From the NCBI GenBank assembly GCA_965214615.1, contig OZ243952.1, positions 310,001 through 374,000 of the forward strand: a stretch of 64,000 bases of DNA, given 5' to 3'. The notes beneath the pieces were generated by a model. The model ran no database searches and was not told where the DNA came from. It saw only the letters and a list, made by a program, of their open reading frames with translations. The translations under genes were made by a program, and so were the position numbers. Shown piece by piece: positions 9,133-18,273 of the stretch (position 1 is the first letter of the stretch; the number at the start of each line of letters is the position of its first letter). This DNA is from CBDAUN01 sp965214615. GTDB lineage: Bacteria > Pseudomonadota > Gammaproteobacteria > Arenicellales > JAJDZL01.

Positions 9133-10287
9133 ATGATCCAACGGCTGGAGTATTTGAAACGTTTAGAAACAGCGCTTAAGCGGTCGCCCATCACTGCCTT
9201 GCTTGGTCCTCGGCAAGCAGGCAAGTCAACTCTTGCACGGCACTACTGCGCTGGTCGGGACTGCACCCTATTCGATCTCGAATCTCAGCAGGACATAGAC
9301 GCGCTGTCCAACCCGGAACTAGTACTCGGATCGTTGCAAGGCATCGTTGTCATTGACGAAATACAGGTGATGCCGGAATTGTTTCGAGTGCTGCGAGTTC
9401 TGGTGGATAGACCCCACATTGACACACGCTTTCTGATAGTAGGAAGCGCTGCGCCAGGACTGGTGAGAGGTGCTTCTGAATCTCTAGCAGGTCATATCGA
9501 ATTTGTCGATATGACCGGATTCGATCTCGGGGAGGTTGGCGAAGATAACCTTACCCGGCTGTGGTTGCGCGGGGGCTATCCGCGGTCCTTTCTCGCTTCG
9601 TCCGAAAATGACAGCCTTGCCTGGCGCGAGGGTTTCATCCGTACATTTCTTGAAAGAGATATTCCCCAGCTCGGCGTACGCATACCGTCGCGCGTGATTC
9701 GGCGTTTTTGGACGATGTTGGCTCATTGGCACGGGCAAACTTGGAATGCCTCGGAGCTAGGTCGCTCAATGGATGCGACCAACAAGACGATGCGCCATTA
9801 TCTTGACGTGCTCACCGGCACTTTCATGATTCGTCAGATTCAGCCTTGGTTTGCGAATGTCGCTAAGCGGCAAGTTAAGGCTCCGAAAGTCTATTTTCGC
9901 GATTCAGGTCTGCTTCACGCGCTGCTTGGAATTGACAGCGAACGCGGTCTGATTAGCTATCCCAGGGTCGGTGCTTCGTGGGAAGGGTTCGTAATCGAAC
10001 AGGTTCTTTGCGCTTTAGGCCATCCCCAAGCTTGGTTCTGGGCGGCGCACTCCGGCGGAGAAGTAGATCTGCTGATTCAATGGAACGGTCGGCAAGTGGG
10101 ATTCGAGGTTAATTTCAGCGAAGCGCCGGCAATATCCGGGCTGACTCGTAGCACTGTGAACTTGCTTGGCCTCGATCATTTGTTTGTTGTTGCGCCTACG
10201 CGTCGCGCGTATCAGGCCGACGAAAGGATCTCTGTATTTCCTGCGAATGAAATTCTAAATTTGAAAGAACGTATCGACGCACTATAG
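9133..10287 (+). CDS. DUF4143-family AAA ATPase (copy 1)
   Basis: From ATG 9133 (MIQRLEYLKRLETAL) this is ~384 residues. Walker A is GPRQAGKST near residue 28, Walker B is VVIDEIQVMPELF, and a sensor-like RFLIVGSAAP follows. The C-terminal DUF4143 region includes RQIQPWFANVAKR, PKVYFRDSGLLHALLGI and GEVDLLIQWNGRQVGFEVNFS. The last resembles a PD-(D/E)XK nuclease core, but the expected Lys of EVK is Asn here, whereas the other two copies in this window keep EVK. The biological role of the family is unknown. An ATG 45 bases upstream (9088) would add a non-conserved leader. It follows the DUF262 gene and probably travelled with it. Confidence 0.88.
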   Translation: MIQRLEYLKRLETALKRSPITALLGPRQAGKSTLARHYCAGRDCTLFDLESQQDIDALSNPELVLGSLQGIVVIDEIQVMPELFRVLRVLVDRPHIDTRFLIVGSAAPGLVRGASESLAGHIEFVDMTGFDLGEVGEDNLTRLWLRGGYPRSFLASSENDSLAWREGFIRTFLERDIPQLGVRIPSRVIRRFWTMLAHWHGQTWNASELGRSMDATNKTMRHYLDVLTGTFMIRQIQPWFANVAKRQVKAPKVYFRDSGLLHALLGIDSERGLISYPRVGASWEGFVIEQVLCALGHPQAWFWAAHSGGEVDLLIQWNGRQVGFEVNFSEAPAISGLTRSTVNLLGLDHLFVVAPTRRAYQADERISVFPANEILNLKERIDAL

Positions 10288-10608
10288 ATCGCAAGCTTCT
10301 GTACCGAAATACCTGTATGCGAACCAAAAAAACGATTTGCTCCTCGCATACGATTGCGGACAGCGTCTCCGATTGAAAGTCGAAAATCAATTCGATACTG
10401 TAAATTCAACGCCTGTCTTCGGCGGCGCGGTTCATACAAATTCTGTTGAAATCAGTGTCCGGATTCGAGTGTCGCGAATACGGCGGTATAATTGGAATTT
10501 TTGTAGACAGATTGATAGCCCGAGCACTACGAATTTTTTGCTGAATCTGTTCAGGTTATGGCGCATTCACCAAGTCATTTCGAATCATTAACCAAAATCT
10601 ACTCAAAC
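10288..10608. other. Intergenic region upstream of mlaC-like gene
   Basis: No gene is visible. An inverted repeat with 8-base arms, GTATGCGA at 10315-10322 and TCGCATAC at 10344-10351, could fold into a large-loop hairpin that ends the ATPase transcript. The remainder should contain the mlaC-like promoter, but I see no convincing match. This is the right edge of the AT-rich accessory pocket. Confidence 0.4.
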
Positions 10609-11250
10609 ATGTCGCTTTATACAAAATCCCCAGTTACGCTTTCGAAAGCTACTCTAATCGCGGTTTTGATGTTCGTGCTTGCACCTTCGGCGAACGCCAG
10701 CATCGACAACGCCCGCGAAACCGTTGTAATCACTTTGGATCAGCTGTATTCCAAGTTTCAGAGCATCACGCAAACCGAAGCCGACCTCCAGCTCGCAGCA
10801 ATCGATATCATGCGCCAGGACCTGCTTCCCCGGCTCGATGTGCAAAGGTTCATGAAACTAATTCTTGCAAAGCACTGGAGGAAGGCGAGCAGGGAGCAAA
10901 GGGATGCCTTTTCAGACGTATTGCAGGAATTTTTGCTGCGCTCTTTCGCAGCAGCACTTGTGGGCATGCAGGACAAGGCCGCCGAATACTACGACCGGAT
11001 TGAAGTCTTGCCGGCCAAAAAAGGCAGAAAGGAAGGCCGCGCCATTGTCGATGCGCAGATCCGCCACGACCAGCGCACCACAGTCGTCAGCTTCAGAATG
11101 AATTTCACCGACGAGGGATGGAAAGTCTACGACGTGATATTCGAAGGCGTCAGCTTTGCAATCAACTACCGTGCCATTCTAAACTCGGAAATCGGCAAGC
11201 ACGGAATCGACGAAGTGACCCGAAACTTGACCGACAAGCTGGCAAACTGA
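10609..11250 (+). CDS. mlaC: MlaC/Ttg2D-family phospholipid-binding periplasmic protein
   Basis: Starting at ATG 10609 the product is ~213 residues with a Sec signal peptide (MSLYTKSPVTLSKATLIAV…) probably cleaved after SANA. The mature part has the family pattern: DQLYSKF, RQDLLPRLDVQRFMKLILAKHWRKAS, FLLRSFAAALV, then a C-terminal DEGWKVYDVIFEGVSFAINYRA. MlaC shuttles phospholipids between the outer-membrane MlaA complex and the inner-membrane MlaFEDB transporter. Here the gene stands alone with no mlaA/B/D/E/F neighbours. It could therefore be an orphan paralogue serving another substrate (hopanoid or toluene-tolerance type). Confidence 0.85.
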   Translation: MSLYTKSPVTLSKATLIAVLMFVLAPSANASIDNARETVVITLDQLYSKFQSITQTEADLQLAAIDIMRQDLLPRLDVQRFMKLILAKHWRKASREQRDAFSDVLQEFLLRSFAAALVGMQDKAAEYYDRIEVLPAKKGRKEGRAIVDAQIRHDQRTTVVSFRMNFTDEGWKVYDVIFEGVSFAINYRAILNSEIGKHGIDEVTRNLTDKLAN

Positions 11251-11261
11251 CCTTCTGATCC

Positions 11262-12578
11262 TCAGATAATTCGCTCGGCGAGCCTGAGCATCTTTGTCGC
11301 TGCCAGAAGCGAAAGGCGATTTCGTACAATGGCCGGAAGCGTAGGAAACTTCAAGTCGTCCATCGCCGTTTTTCCTTCAGGCAGGCCCAGCACTTTTTGA
11401 CCCAGGCGCATTCCGAAATAGCTCGAAAGAGTAATCCCCGAGCCGCAGTAGCCCATGGCGTAGTAGATTCCTTCGTGCTTGCCAATATGCGGGACAATGT
11501 CCAGCGTGTAGGCGACATAGCCGACCCAGGAATATGCGATGCGCACATCGTGCATTTGCGGGAATACTTGCAGCATCTGCCTGCGCAGCGTCTCAATTCC
11601 TGATTCGGATTCAGCTTCGGTGAAGGTGACGCGCCCGCCGAACTGCAATCGATCCGCATCCGGCGTCAAGCGGAAATAATTACCGATCAGCTGGGTGTCG
11701 GAAATGACGCGCCGATTCGGAATCAGCTGCCGAGCCAATTCGGCAGGCAGTTCCTCGGTCGCGATCTGGAAGCTGCCAATCGGTACGATTCTCCTTGCGT
11801 GCCAGCTGAATTTTTGTTCCGTATAGCCATTGGTCGCAAGAACGACATCTGCGGCGTCAACAGTCCCGCTTTCAGTTCGAACCTTGAAGCCTGCGCCGTC
11901 AGGCTCGATCGCCTGTGCCGCGCACCGGTCGACAACAGTGACGCCGGATGAAATTGCAAGGTCCGCCAGCGCCCCGTGGTACTTGCCCGCATCGATCGAG
12001 CCATGCGCAGGAAGGACGCATCCGCCGCAGAATCGGTCCGACCCGAGTTCGCTTCGCTGTTCGGATTCGGGCACCATATGATGCTCAATGGCGATTTCCT
12101 TCGGGTAGCCTGAATAGGCCTTGGCCAGCCGCTCATAGGCGCTCTTGCTGTGCGCCCCCACGAACCGTCCGCAGACCGACAGGTCGCAGTCGAGCTGTTC
12201 GCTGCGAATCAGTTCGATCAGATAGTCCAGTGCCTGGAATCCCTCGCGAATCATGCCGATTGCGCTGGCGCGGCCGAATTTTCGCTCCAGACTTTTGAAT
12301 GACGGCTTGATGCTGGTGCCAATCTGCCCGCCATTTCTGCTGCTGCATCCGTAGCCCAGCGATTGCGATTCGATGACCAGGGTCGATCGTCCGGCGCGCG
12401 CTGTCTGAAGCGCCGCGTTCAATCCGGTGTATCCCGATCCGATGACAATGACATCGACTTTGCGGGGAAGGTCCCTGCTTTCGACTTCCGGACGAGGCGT
12501 CGCTGTCCACCAGTATGGTTCGTTTCGATAGTCTTCGGAGCAGTGTGATGCGATTGCGTTCATAGGTGCATAGGTCAT
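11262..12578 (-). CDS. FAD-dependent oxidoreductase, DAO family (PuuB/OrdL-like)
   Basis: A 438-residue flavoprotein with an N-terminal Rossmann motif VIVIGSGYTGLNAAL, the PuuB/OrdL-type SSRNGGQIG flavin segment, and the leading EPYWWTATP tract seen in gamma-glutamylputrescine oxidases. Such enzymes oxidise secondary or primary amines with release of hydrogen peroxide. Agmatine deiminase at the left edge belongs to polyamine metabolism, which makes a polyamine substrate attractive, but the two are 10 kb apart. The C-terminal domain includes AYSWVGYVAYTLDIVPHIGK and GYCGSGITLSSYFG. An alternative start 15 bases downstream (12563) is equally plausible. Confidence 0.85.
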   Translation of the reverse strand: MTYAPMNAIASHCSEDYRNEPYWWTATPRPEVESRDLPRKVDVIVIGSGYTGLNAALQTARAGRSTLVIESQSLGYGCSSRNGGQIGTSIKPSFKSLERKFGRASAIGMIREGFQALDYLIELIRSEQLDCDLSVCGRFVGAHSKSAYERLAKAYSGYPKEIAIEHHMVPESEQRSELGSDRFCGGCVLPAHGSIDAGKYHGALADLAISSGVTVVDRCAAQAIEPDGAGFKVRTESGTVDAADVVLATNGYTEQKFSWHARRIVPIGSFQIATEELPAELARQLIPNRRVISDTQLIGNYFRLTPDADRLQFGGRVTFTEAESESGIETLRRQMLQVFPQMHDVRIAYSWVGYVAYTLDIVPHIGKHEGIYYAMGYCGSGITLSSYFGMRLGQKVLGLPEGKTAMDDLKFPTLPAIVRNRLSLLAATKMLRLAERII

Positions 12579-12827
12579 CCGTGCAGCGGATCATGTCGTT
12601 GCCGCAATTATATGCCTTGTACTCGCCGGGCTTCGCCGCAGCAAGCCGGAATCGATTTCAACGATGATCGAGAACAGCCAGGCGATTGAAAGGGAGGTTT
12701 GGTTTGACCGGGGTCATAGACGCAGACTGCGATCGGCGCAGAAGACGGCTCGAACATTTCATATGCGCCAATGCATCGCGGTATCATTGGAGAAGCAAAT
12801 CCGGCACACGGATATCACAAGGTACCA

Positions 12828-13691
12828 ATGCACAACGCAAATCGAACAATCGGCGCAACAGATCTCAAAGTCTATCCGGTCGGATTCGGGGCGATGCCGC
12901 TTGCAATTCGCGGACGCCCGGAAATGCCGGCGGCGATCAAAGTGATTCATGACGCCATGGATGCCGGCGTTCAATTCATCGACACCGCAAACGCCTACTG
13001 CTTCGATGAAACGGATGTCGGATACAACGAGCAGACCATCGCCGCTGCGCTGCGCTCGGTCGATCGCGACGACATCGTCATTGCTACAAAGGGCGGGCTG
13101 GCCAGGCCGGGCGGAAGGTGGGAGCGCGACGGGTCGCCGCAAGCGCTTCGCCGCGCCTGCGAAAAAAGCCTTCAGGACCTGGAAGTGGAAGCCATAGCGC
13201 TGTACCAGTTTCATGCTCCGGACCCGGACGTGCCTTTTGAAGAATCCGTGGGCGAACTGGTCCGATTGCAATCCGAAGGCAAGATCAGGCATATCGGCCT
13301 ATCTAACGTGGATACCCGGCAGCTGGACCGCGCGATGCGCATCGCGACAATCGTTTCGGTGCAAAACCTATGTCACCCGTTCTGTCAGAGAGACTTCAAA
13401 TACGGATTTATCGAGTACTGCAGAACTAGGTCGGTGACGTATATTCCATACAGTCCCGTAGGCGGGGGCAACGGCCACGTTCGCCTGCGCGACAGCGCTA
13501 CGCTTCAGCAAGTCGCAAAGGCGCACGATGCCACACCCTATCAGGTAGCCTTGGCGTGGCTGCTGCACAAAAGTGACAACATTATTCCGATTCCCGGCGC
13601 GAGCCGTTCTCAAAGCATTGTCAGCAGTGCCGCCGCCGTTGACTTGAGCTTAAGCGAAGCTGAAATAGCCCTGATCGACGCTCTGGATTGA
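12828..13691 (+). CDS. Aldo/keto reductase
   Basis: Starting at ATG 12828 (MHNANRTIGATDLKVYPVGF) the protein is ~287 residues, a single TIM-barrel AKR. The four family catalytic residues are placed: Asp and Tyr in FIDTANAY, Lys in VIATKGG, His in LYQFHAPD. The NADPH-binding end is IPIPGASRSQSI. It resembles the YajO/pyridoxal-reductase-like group of bacterial AKRs. An in-frame ATG 57 bases upstream adds a poorly conserved leader. It stands alone and is divergent from the flavoprotein gene. Substrate unknown. Confidence 0.9.
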   Translation: MHNANRTIGATDLKVYPVGFGAMPLAIRGRPEMPAAIKVIHDAMDAGVQFIDTANAYCFDETDVGYNEQTIAAALRSVDRDDIVIATKGGLARPGGRWERDGSPQALRRACEKSLQDLEVEAIALYQFHAPDPDVPFEESVGELVRLQSEGKIRHIGLSNVDTRQLDRAMRIATIVSVQNLCHPFCQRDFKYGFIEYCRTRSVTYIPYSPVGGGNGHVRLRDSATLQQVAKAHDATPYQVALAWLLHKSDNIIPIPGASRSQSIVSSAAAVDLSLSEAEIALIDALD

Positions 13692-13736
13692 TGTGCGCTG
13701 CTGGCAGGCCGCCTCGCATGAAACGCCGATGCAGCC

Positions 13737-14156
13737 CTAGGGCCACGGATCGACCGGCCTGCCGCTTCGAATCCAGTGATCGATTCCCTTGCTGACGTTG
13801 TATAGCCTGGCATAGCCCAGTTGCTGCTGCAGGAAGCGTGTCACCACATGCGACCTGTTTCCGACTGCGCAAATCACCGCCACTTCGTCTTCGGGACGCG
13901 CGATTGCAGTGAATGATCCAAGCCAGGCGCCGACGTCGTAGTTGCCTTGCGAATCAAAGAATGTGAGCAGCTTGCTGCCCGATATGATGCCGGTGGCCCT
14001 CCATTCCTCGGGGGTGCGCAAATCAACCACGGGCACGCCCTCGGCAATGAGCGACTCAAGCTGCTCGTTGGTGCTGATTTCAATGACCTGTGCGCCGGCT
14101 GTGCTCTGCAGGCTGAAGAGCAATGCGGCGAGCGCGAATAGCGCAGTGCGCCGCAT
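13737..14156 (-). CDS. Secreted rhodanese-like domain protein
   Basis: From ATG 14156 (MRRTALFALAALLFSLQSTAGAQ) the product is ~139 residues with a signal peptide, so it acts in the periplasm. The rhodanese fold is seen in VPVVDLRTPEEWRATGIISG and the active loop CAVGNRS, a Cys-x4-Arg loop with the catalytic Cys near residue 100. Rhodaneses move sulfane sulfur; single-domain periplasmic versions often partner redox enzymes. Its start lies 5 bases after the stop of the FAD oxidoreductase gene, so it is the last gene of a three-gene operon. Confidence 0.87.
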   Translation of the reverse strand: MRRTALFALAALLFSLQSTAGAQVIEISTNEQLESLIAEGVPVVDLRTPEEWRATGIISGSKLLTFFDSQGNYDVGAWLGSFTAIARPEDEVAVICAVGNRSHVVTRFLQQQLGYARLYNVSKGIDHWIRSGRPVDPWP

Positions 14157-14160
14157 ATGG

Positions 14161-15507
14161 CTATTTACGAAGAACGCACTTGTCATAGAGGTTGAGCAGT
14201 TTTCCCTGCGGGTCGTAGGTTCGTTTCAGCTGTTCGTAGACGTTGCGGTCGTAGTTCGACCAGAATTCGTCCTCTTCGTAGTAGATGTCCGAGTACAGGG
14301 ACTTGATCCCGCCAAGTTCGGCGGTTTTGCGCTCGATCATCCGGTTCAGGTAGCCTTGTGGCCGCTTCTCGCGGGTCCGGGTCGAATCCCAGAATCCGAA
14401 ATTGATGTAGGCGGTGTCGCTGCGCAGCGGAAACAGGCCGTAGCGCGCCGATTCGGCGCTGGTTCCGACCGGACAAATCCAGATCGGCAGAACACCGATT
14501 TCCCGAAATAGAAATTCAAGGAACTTGGGTGCATTGCCAATCGGAATGTCAATATCCTGAATCACCGATTCCAGGCGGTATCCCATCAGGGCATTGAGCC
14601 TGCGCGTGACGCCCCACTTCGAATTCCAGCGCATGACCTTGGTATAGGTCGTCGAGTTGAGCCGGTCGCGCCCTACGAGCCGCCGCACTACAGGGTTCTG
14701 GACATACAGGTTCTTGGAACACCAGAACCAGTCGGTGTCCCAGCGCCACAGGTAATCGTGGACGGTCAGGTAGTCGACGGATTTTTCGCGAATAGAGCGG
14801 TAGTAGATGTTCATATGCGTGTAGTCGCTGAGATAGGGCGCGTTGTCGACAAAGCGCCCCTCGGTCAGGTAGCATGCATCCGATGCGAAGACCGCGCCGT
14901 CCATGAAGTCCATATCGCTGCCCATCGAAGAGTCGATGTGAGAAAAGAACTGCTGCGGATCATGAAACCGGCGATGGCTGAGCTGGACATACGGCTTTAC
15001 AGCAAGTGCCTTTGACTTGAGCCTGAGCACGTAGCCCAGCGTACCGTATGAGTTTGGCAGTCCGTAGAACAGATCGCTGTGCTCGTTGTTCGCGGTACAG
15101 GTGACGACCGACCCGTCCGACACAAGCACTTCGACCTCTTCGACAGGTTCATGGGTCAGGCCGCAGCGGAACGAGGTGGATTCGATTCCGACGCCCGCGA
15201 GCGCGCCGCCGATCGTGATCGATCTCAGCTGCGGCACAACCGCCGGCATGAAGCCGTGCGGCAGCGTTGCGTCGACCAGATCGCCGTAGGTGATCATCCC
15301 CTCGCAAGTGAGCGTCTGCCGGTCCGGGTCGACCGACAGCAAATGGTTGAAGTCGCGGACCGACAGTTCCTCCGAAGCGCTCGGGCTGCGGTCCCGGAAC
15401 AGATTCGATGTGTCCTTTTTCAACCGGACACGGGTCGCATTGCGCATTTGGAGCGACAGCCGCTCCTTGCGCGCCGGATACGAGTCTGCGAATTCAGTGA
15501 CAGCCAT
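14161..15507 (-). CDS. FAD-binding (PCMH) oxidoreductase, DHCR24-like
   Basis: About 448 residues from ATG 15507. The N-terminal half is a vanillyl-alcohol-oxidase-type FAD domain: VDPDRQTLTCEGMITYGDLV, PQLRSITIGGALAGVGIESTS, then YGTLGYVLRLKSKAL. The C-terminal cap has PIGNAPKFLEFLF and a final RTYDPQGKLLNLYDKCVLRK. Closest in pattern to plant/animal delta-24 sterol reductase-like oxidoreductases of bacteria. The start overlaps the upstream FMN reductase stop by 14 bases, implying translational coupling. An upstream in-frame start at 15576 would overlap the previous gene by 83 bases and is less likely. Substrate unknown. Confidence 0.85.
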   Translation of the reverse strand: MAVTEFADSYPARKERLSLQMRNATRVRLKKDTSNLFRDRSPSASEELSVRDFNHLLSVDPDRQTLTCEGMITYGDLVDATLPHGFMPAVVPQLRSITIGGALAGVGIESTSFRCGLTHEPVEEVEVLVSDGSVVTCTANNEHSDLFYGLPNSYGTLGYVLRLKSKALAVKPYVQLSHRRFHDPQQFFSHIDSSMGSDMDFMDGAVFASDACYLTEGRFVDNAPYLSDYTHMNIYYRSIREKSVDYLTVHDYLWRWDTDWFWCSKNLYVQNPVVRRLVGRDRLNSTTYTKVMRWNSKWGVTRRLNALMGYRLESVIQDIDIPIGNAPKFLEFLFREIGVLPIWICPVGTSAESARYGLFPLRSDTAYINFGFWDSTRTREKRPQGYLNRMIERKTAELGGIKSLYSDIYYEEDEFWSNYDRNVYEQLKRTYDPQGKLLNLYDKCVLRK

Positions 15508-16096
15508 CGGTTGAATCAGGACAGCACGCGAGCCGGGAAGTGGTTTCGACCAGCTGCCTGGATACGCCGGCGACATTGTCTTGTGCAGATTCTGCGATCA
15601 GTTCGCCATCTTCGCCGAATGCCGAGGAGGCATTTGCGAGTCCGAATTGACGCGGCACGACAAATACGCCCAGATTGCCCAGTATGGTCCGGACGCTGAC
15701 CAGCGTTCTGAGCCCGCCCAGGGAGCCAGGCGTCGCCGCCAGCAATCCTGCGGTCTTGTCGCGGAATGCAGCAAGTCCGGGATCGCCGGATACCGGCCGG
15801 CTGACCCAGTCTATTGCGTTTTTCAATACCGCGGTGATCGCGCTGTTGTATTCGGGACAGCTGATCAGCATGCCGTGATGCGACTTCATCAGCTCATACA
15901 GCCGCCTGGCGTGGTCCGGCAAGCCGCTTTCGCGTTCCAGGTCGCCGTCGTACAGCGGCATCGGGTAGTCTCTAAGGTCGATCAGCGTGACCGCCGCCCC
16001 GGCCTGCTCGGCCGCTCTCGCTGCACAGGCGACAAGCTTCTTGTTGAACGAATCAGCTCTCGTGCTGCCGGCAAATGCCAGTATTTTCGGTTGCAT
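15494..16096 (-). CDS. NADPH-dependent FMN reductase (flavodoxin-like)
   Basis: About 200 residues from ATG 16096 (MQPKILAFAGSTRADSFNKK). The phosphate-binding GSTR-x-x-S-x-N loop and SCPEYNSAITAVLKNAIDW are the NAD(P)H:FMN reductase/quinone reductase hallmarks. It should supply reduced FMN or reduce quinones in the cytoplasm. It opens an operon with a coupled FAD oxidoreductase and a periplasmic rhodanese. A GTG three codons upstream is an alternative start. Confidence 0.9.
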   Translation of the reverse strand: MQPKILAFAGSTRADSFNKKLVACAARAAEQAGAAVTLIDLRDYPMPLYDGDLERESGLPDHARRLYELMKSHHGMLISCPEYNSAITAVLKNAIDWVSRPVSGDPGLAAFRDKTAGLLAATPGSLGGLRTLVSVRTILGNLGVFVVPRQFGLANASSAFGEDGELIAESAQDNVAGVSRQLVETTSRLACCPDSTDGCH

Positions 16097-16577
16097 TGCT
16101 TCCACCGGTGTCTTCAGTTGGCGATTGCGCTTGCAAGATTTGCACCAAGCGCTTCGAATGACACGGATTATATTGGCAACCGCATGTCATGCAGTTCGGT
16201 TTGCACGGCTTGCAAGAGCTAAAATCTACATTGCGACGCCAGATTCGCCGAGTCGGACTTGAGCCGGCTGAATAGCGTGGCTGAGTGGAATTGGGGACTG
16301 GATCGAAAAAAATGCAGCCGGACAGGATGTGCCCGACTGCGTACCAAAGACCTGTCAGCTTGACCTAGTTCGTGAATTTCGCAATCGGTATCGCGTCGTT
16401 CACGCTCCTTTGACACAAGATTGTACCGCCGCCATATGCGTACCGGCCCTTGTCCCGCAGGCCGGACGCCTGGATTTTGCGGTTACGCGTCATTTCGAAT
16501 CTTGCGTTTGCTCTGAGCACTGAAGAATTGCCAAAGCGGTCTGTCAAGCTCGTCGGTCGAAATAAAACCTTCAGCAT
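16097..16577. other. Intergenic region downstream of amtB, upstream of FMN reductase
   Basis: Nearly 480 bases with no gene on either strand and no tRNA fold that I can recognise. It should contain the amtB terminator and the FMN reductase promoter, but neither a T-tract hairpin nor a strong promoter stands out. Confidence 0.4.
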
Positions 16578-17870
16578 CTACATGTTGTAGCCGCGTTCTT
16601 CATGAATCGACAGATCAAGTCCCTGCACTTCGGAAGATTCGTCGACACGGAGCCCTCCGGTCAGCATGCCGGTGACCTTGAATATGGCGAATGTGACAGC
16701 GCCGGTGTAGGCCACGGTTGCCACGACGGCTACGATTTGCCGCATGACCTGAGTGGATATCGCGACATCGATGCCCTGACCGCTGAAAACGCCAAGACCG
16801 TCGGCAGCAAAAATTCCGGTCAGTATCGTGCCTACGATGCCCGCTACGCCGTGAACCGGAAATACGTCAAGTGAATCGTCCAATTGAAGCTTTTGCTTGA
16901 ACAGCACGATTGCCGCGTATGAGGCAGGGCCCGAGATTATTCCGATGATCAAGGCGCCGGCCGGACCGACGAAGCCGGAAGCCGGCGTGATGGCGACCAG
17001 TCCTGCAACCATGCCGGTAGCGGCTCCGAGTGCCGAGGCGCTCTTGCGATACAGATATTCGGTCACGACAAATCCCATCGCCGCCGCCGCTGCGGATATT
17101 TGCGTGACCAGCATAGCCATGGAAGCGTCCTGATTCGCCGCCAGCGCGCTGCCGCCATTGAATCCGAACCACCCGACCCACAGCAAGCCGGATCCGATCA
17201 TGGTCAGCGTCATGTTGTGCGGTGTCATCTGCACACTTGGAAACCCGTTGCGCTTGCCCAGCATCATTGCCCCGATCAAGGCGGACACTCCGGCGGTTAT
17301 GTGAACGACATTGCCTCCGGCGAAGTCAAGCACGCCGAGCCCGCCAAGCCAGCCGCCGCCCCATACCCAGTGGGCAATGGGCGCATAGACGAACAGTATC
17401 CAAAGAACAGAGAACCACACTACCGCTGAGAATTTGATGCGCTCGGCCAGGCCGCCCATGATCAAGGCTACCGTGATGATGGCAAACGTCAATTGAAATA
17501 ATGCGAATCCGGATTCCGGTATGTCGCCGGACATGCTTTGCTCAAGCACATTGGAAAACAGAAAATTGCCGAATCCGCCGATAAATCCATTGCCCAGATC
17601 ATCGAATGCCAAAGAGTAGCCGACGAAAACCCATACGATCGTAACTGTGCACGCGACCGTAAAGCACTGCATCAGCACCGACAGTACATTCTTGCTTCGC
17701 ACAAGCCCCGCATAGAACAGGGAAAGTCCCGGAAGCGTCATCATCAGCACAAGAGCCGTTGAAATCAGTACCCACGATGTATTGCCTGAGCTCAGTTCGT
17801 CGCCCAAAGCCGCCGGCGACGCTGTCAGAGTCAATGCGGCTACGGCAAGCCGCTTTAAAAAGCTTTTCAT
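16578..17870 (-). CDS. amtB: Ammonium transporter
   Basis: Starting at ATG 17870 (MKSFLKRLAVAALTLTASPA) the protein is ~430 residues: a cleavable signal peptide, then the 11-helix Amt fold. Landmarks are LPGLSLFYAGLVRSKNVLSVL, the pore Asp/His region VLDFAGGNVVHITAGVSAL, WVGWFGFNGGSA, and the second pore His in VFPVHGVAGIVGTILTGI. The two His residues of the conducting pore are thus intact. It lies 22 bases after the glnK stop, the usual glnK-amtB operon, in which GlnK blocks the channel when ammonium is abundant. The open frame extends 29 codons further upstream into glnK, but that leader is not transporter-like. Confidence 0.97.
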   Translation of the reverse strand: MKSFLKRLAVAALTLTASPAALGDELSSGNTSWVLISTALVLMMTLPGLSLFYAGLVRSKNVLSVLMQCFTVACTVTIVWVFVGYSLAFDDLGNGFIGGFGNFLFSNVLEQSMSGDIPESGFALFQLTFAIITVALIMGGLAERIKFSAVVWFSVLWILFVYAPIAHWVWGGGWLGGLGVLDFAGGNVVHITAGVSALIGAMMLGKRNGFPSVQMTPHNMTLTMIGSGLLWVGWFGFNGGSALAANQDASMAMLVTQISAAAAAMGFVVTEYLYRKSASALGAATGMVAGLVAITPASGFVGPAGALIIGIISGPASYAAIVLFKQKLQLDDSLDVFPVHGVAGIVGTILTGIFAADGLGVFSGQGIDVAISTQVMRQIVAVVATVAYTGAVTFAIFKVTGMLTGGLRVDESSEVQGLDLSIHEERGYNM

Positions 17871-17892
17871 TGTGCTGTTCCCGTATCTCATG

Positions 17893-18231
17893 TTAAAGTG
17901 CGCTTTCGTCAGTTTCACCGGTTCGGATTCGAACCACGCGCTCAAGGTCGTTGACAAAGATCTTTCCGTCGCCGATTTGCCCGGTCAGAGCGATTTGCCG
18001 GATGGTATCGATCACATCGTCAATGCGATCTGAAGATACCGCGACTTCAACCTTGATCTTGGGAACAAAGTCGACAACATACTCGGCTCCGCGATACAGT
18101 TCCGTATGGCCCTTCTGGCGTCCGAATCCCTTGACTTCGGTTACCGTCATTCCCTGGATTCCGATTTCCGATAGCGCTTCGCGTACGTCATCCAGCTTGA
18201 ACGGCTTGATAATGGCAGTGACTAGTTTCAT
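17893..18231 (-). CDS. glnK: Nitrogen regulatory protein P-II
   Basis: The 112-residue P-II protein senses 2-oxoglutarate, ATP/ADP and glutamine status. The T-loop GHTELYRGAEYVVDFVPK places Tyr at residue 51, the uridylylation site. The C-terminal signature GQIGDGKIFVNDLERVVRIRTGE is complete. It is the first gene before amtB and is preceded by a sigma-54 promoter and an NtrC-like dyad. I prefer glnK over glnB because of the amtB linkage and that promoter type. Confidence 0.97.
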   Translation of the reverse strand: MKLVTAIIKPFKLDDVREALSEIGIQGMTVTEVKGFGRQKGHTELYRGAEYVVDFVPKIKVEVAVSSDRIDDVIDTIRQIALTGQIGDGKIFVNDLERVVRIRTGETDESAL

Positions 18232-18273
18232 GTTCGTGTTCCTGAAGAAAATAATGTCTCACCTAAATATACA

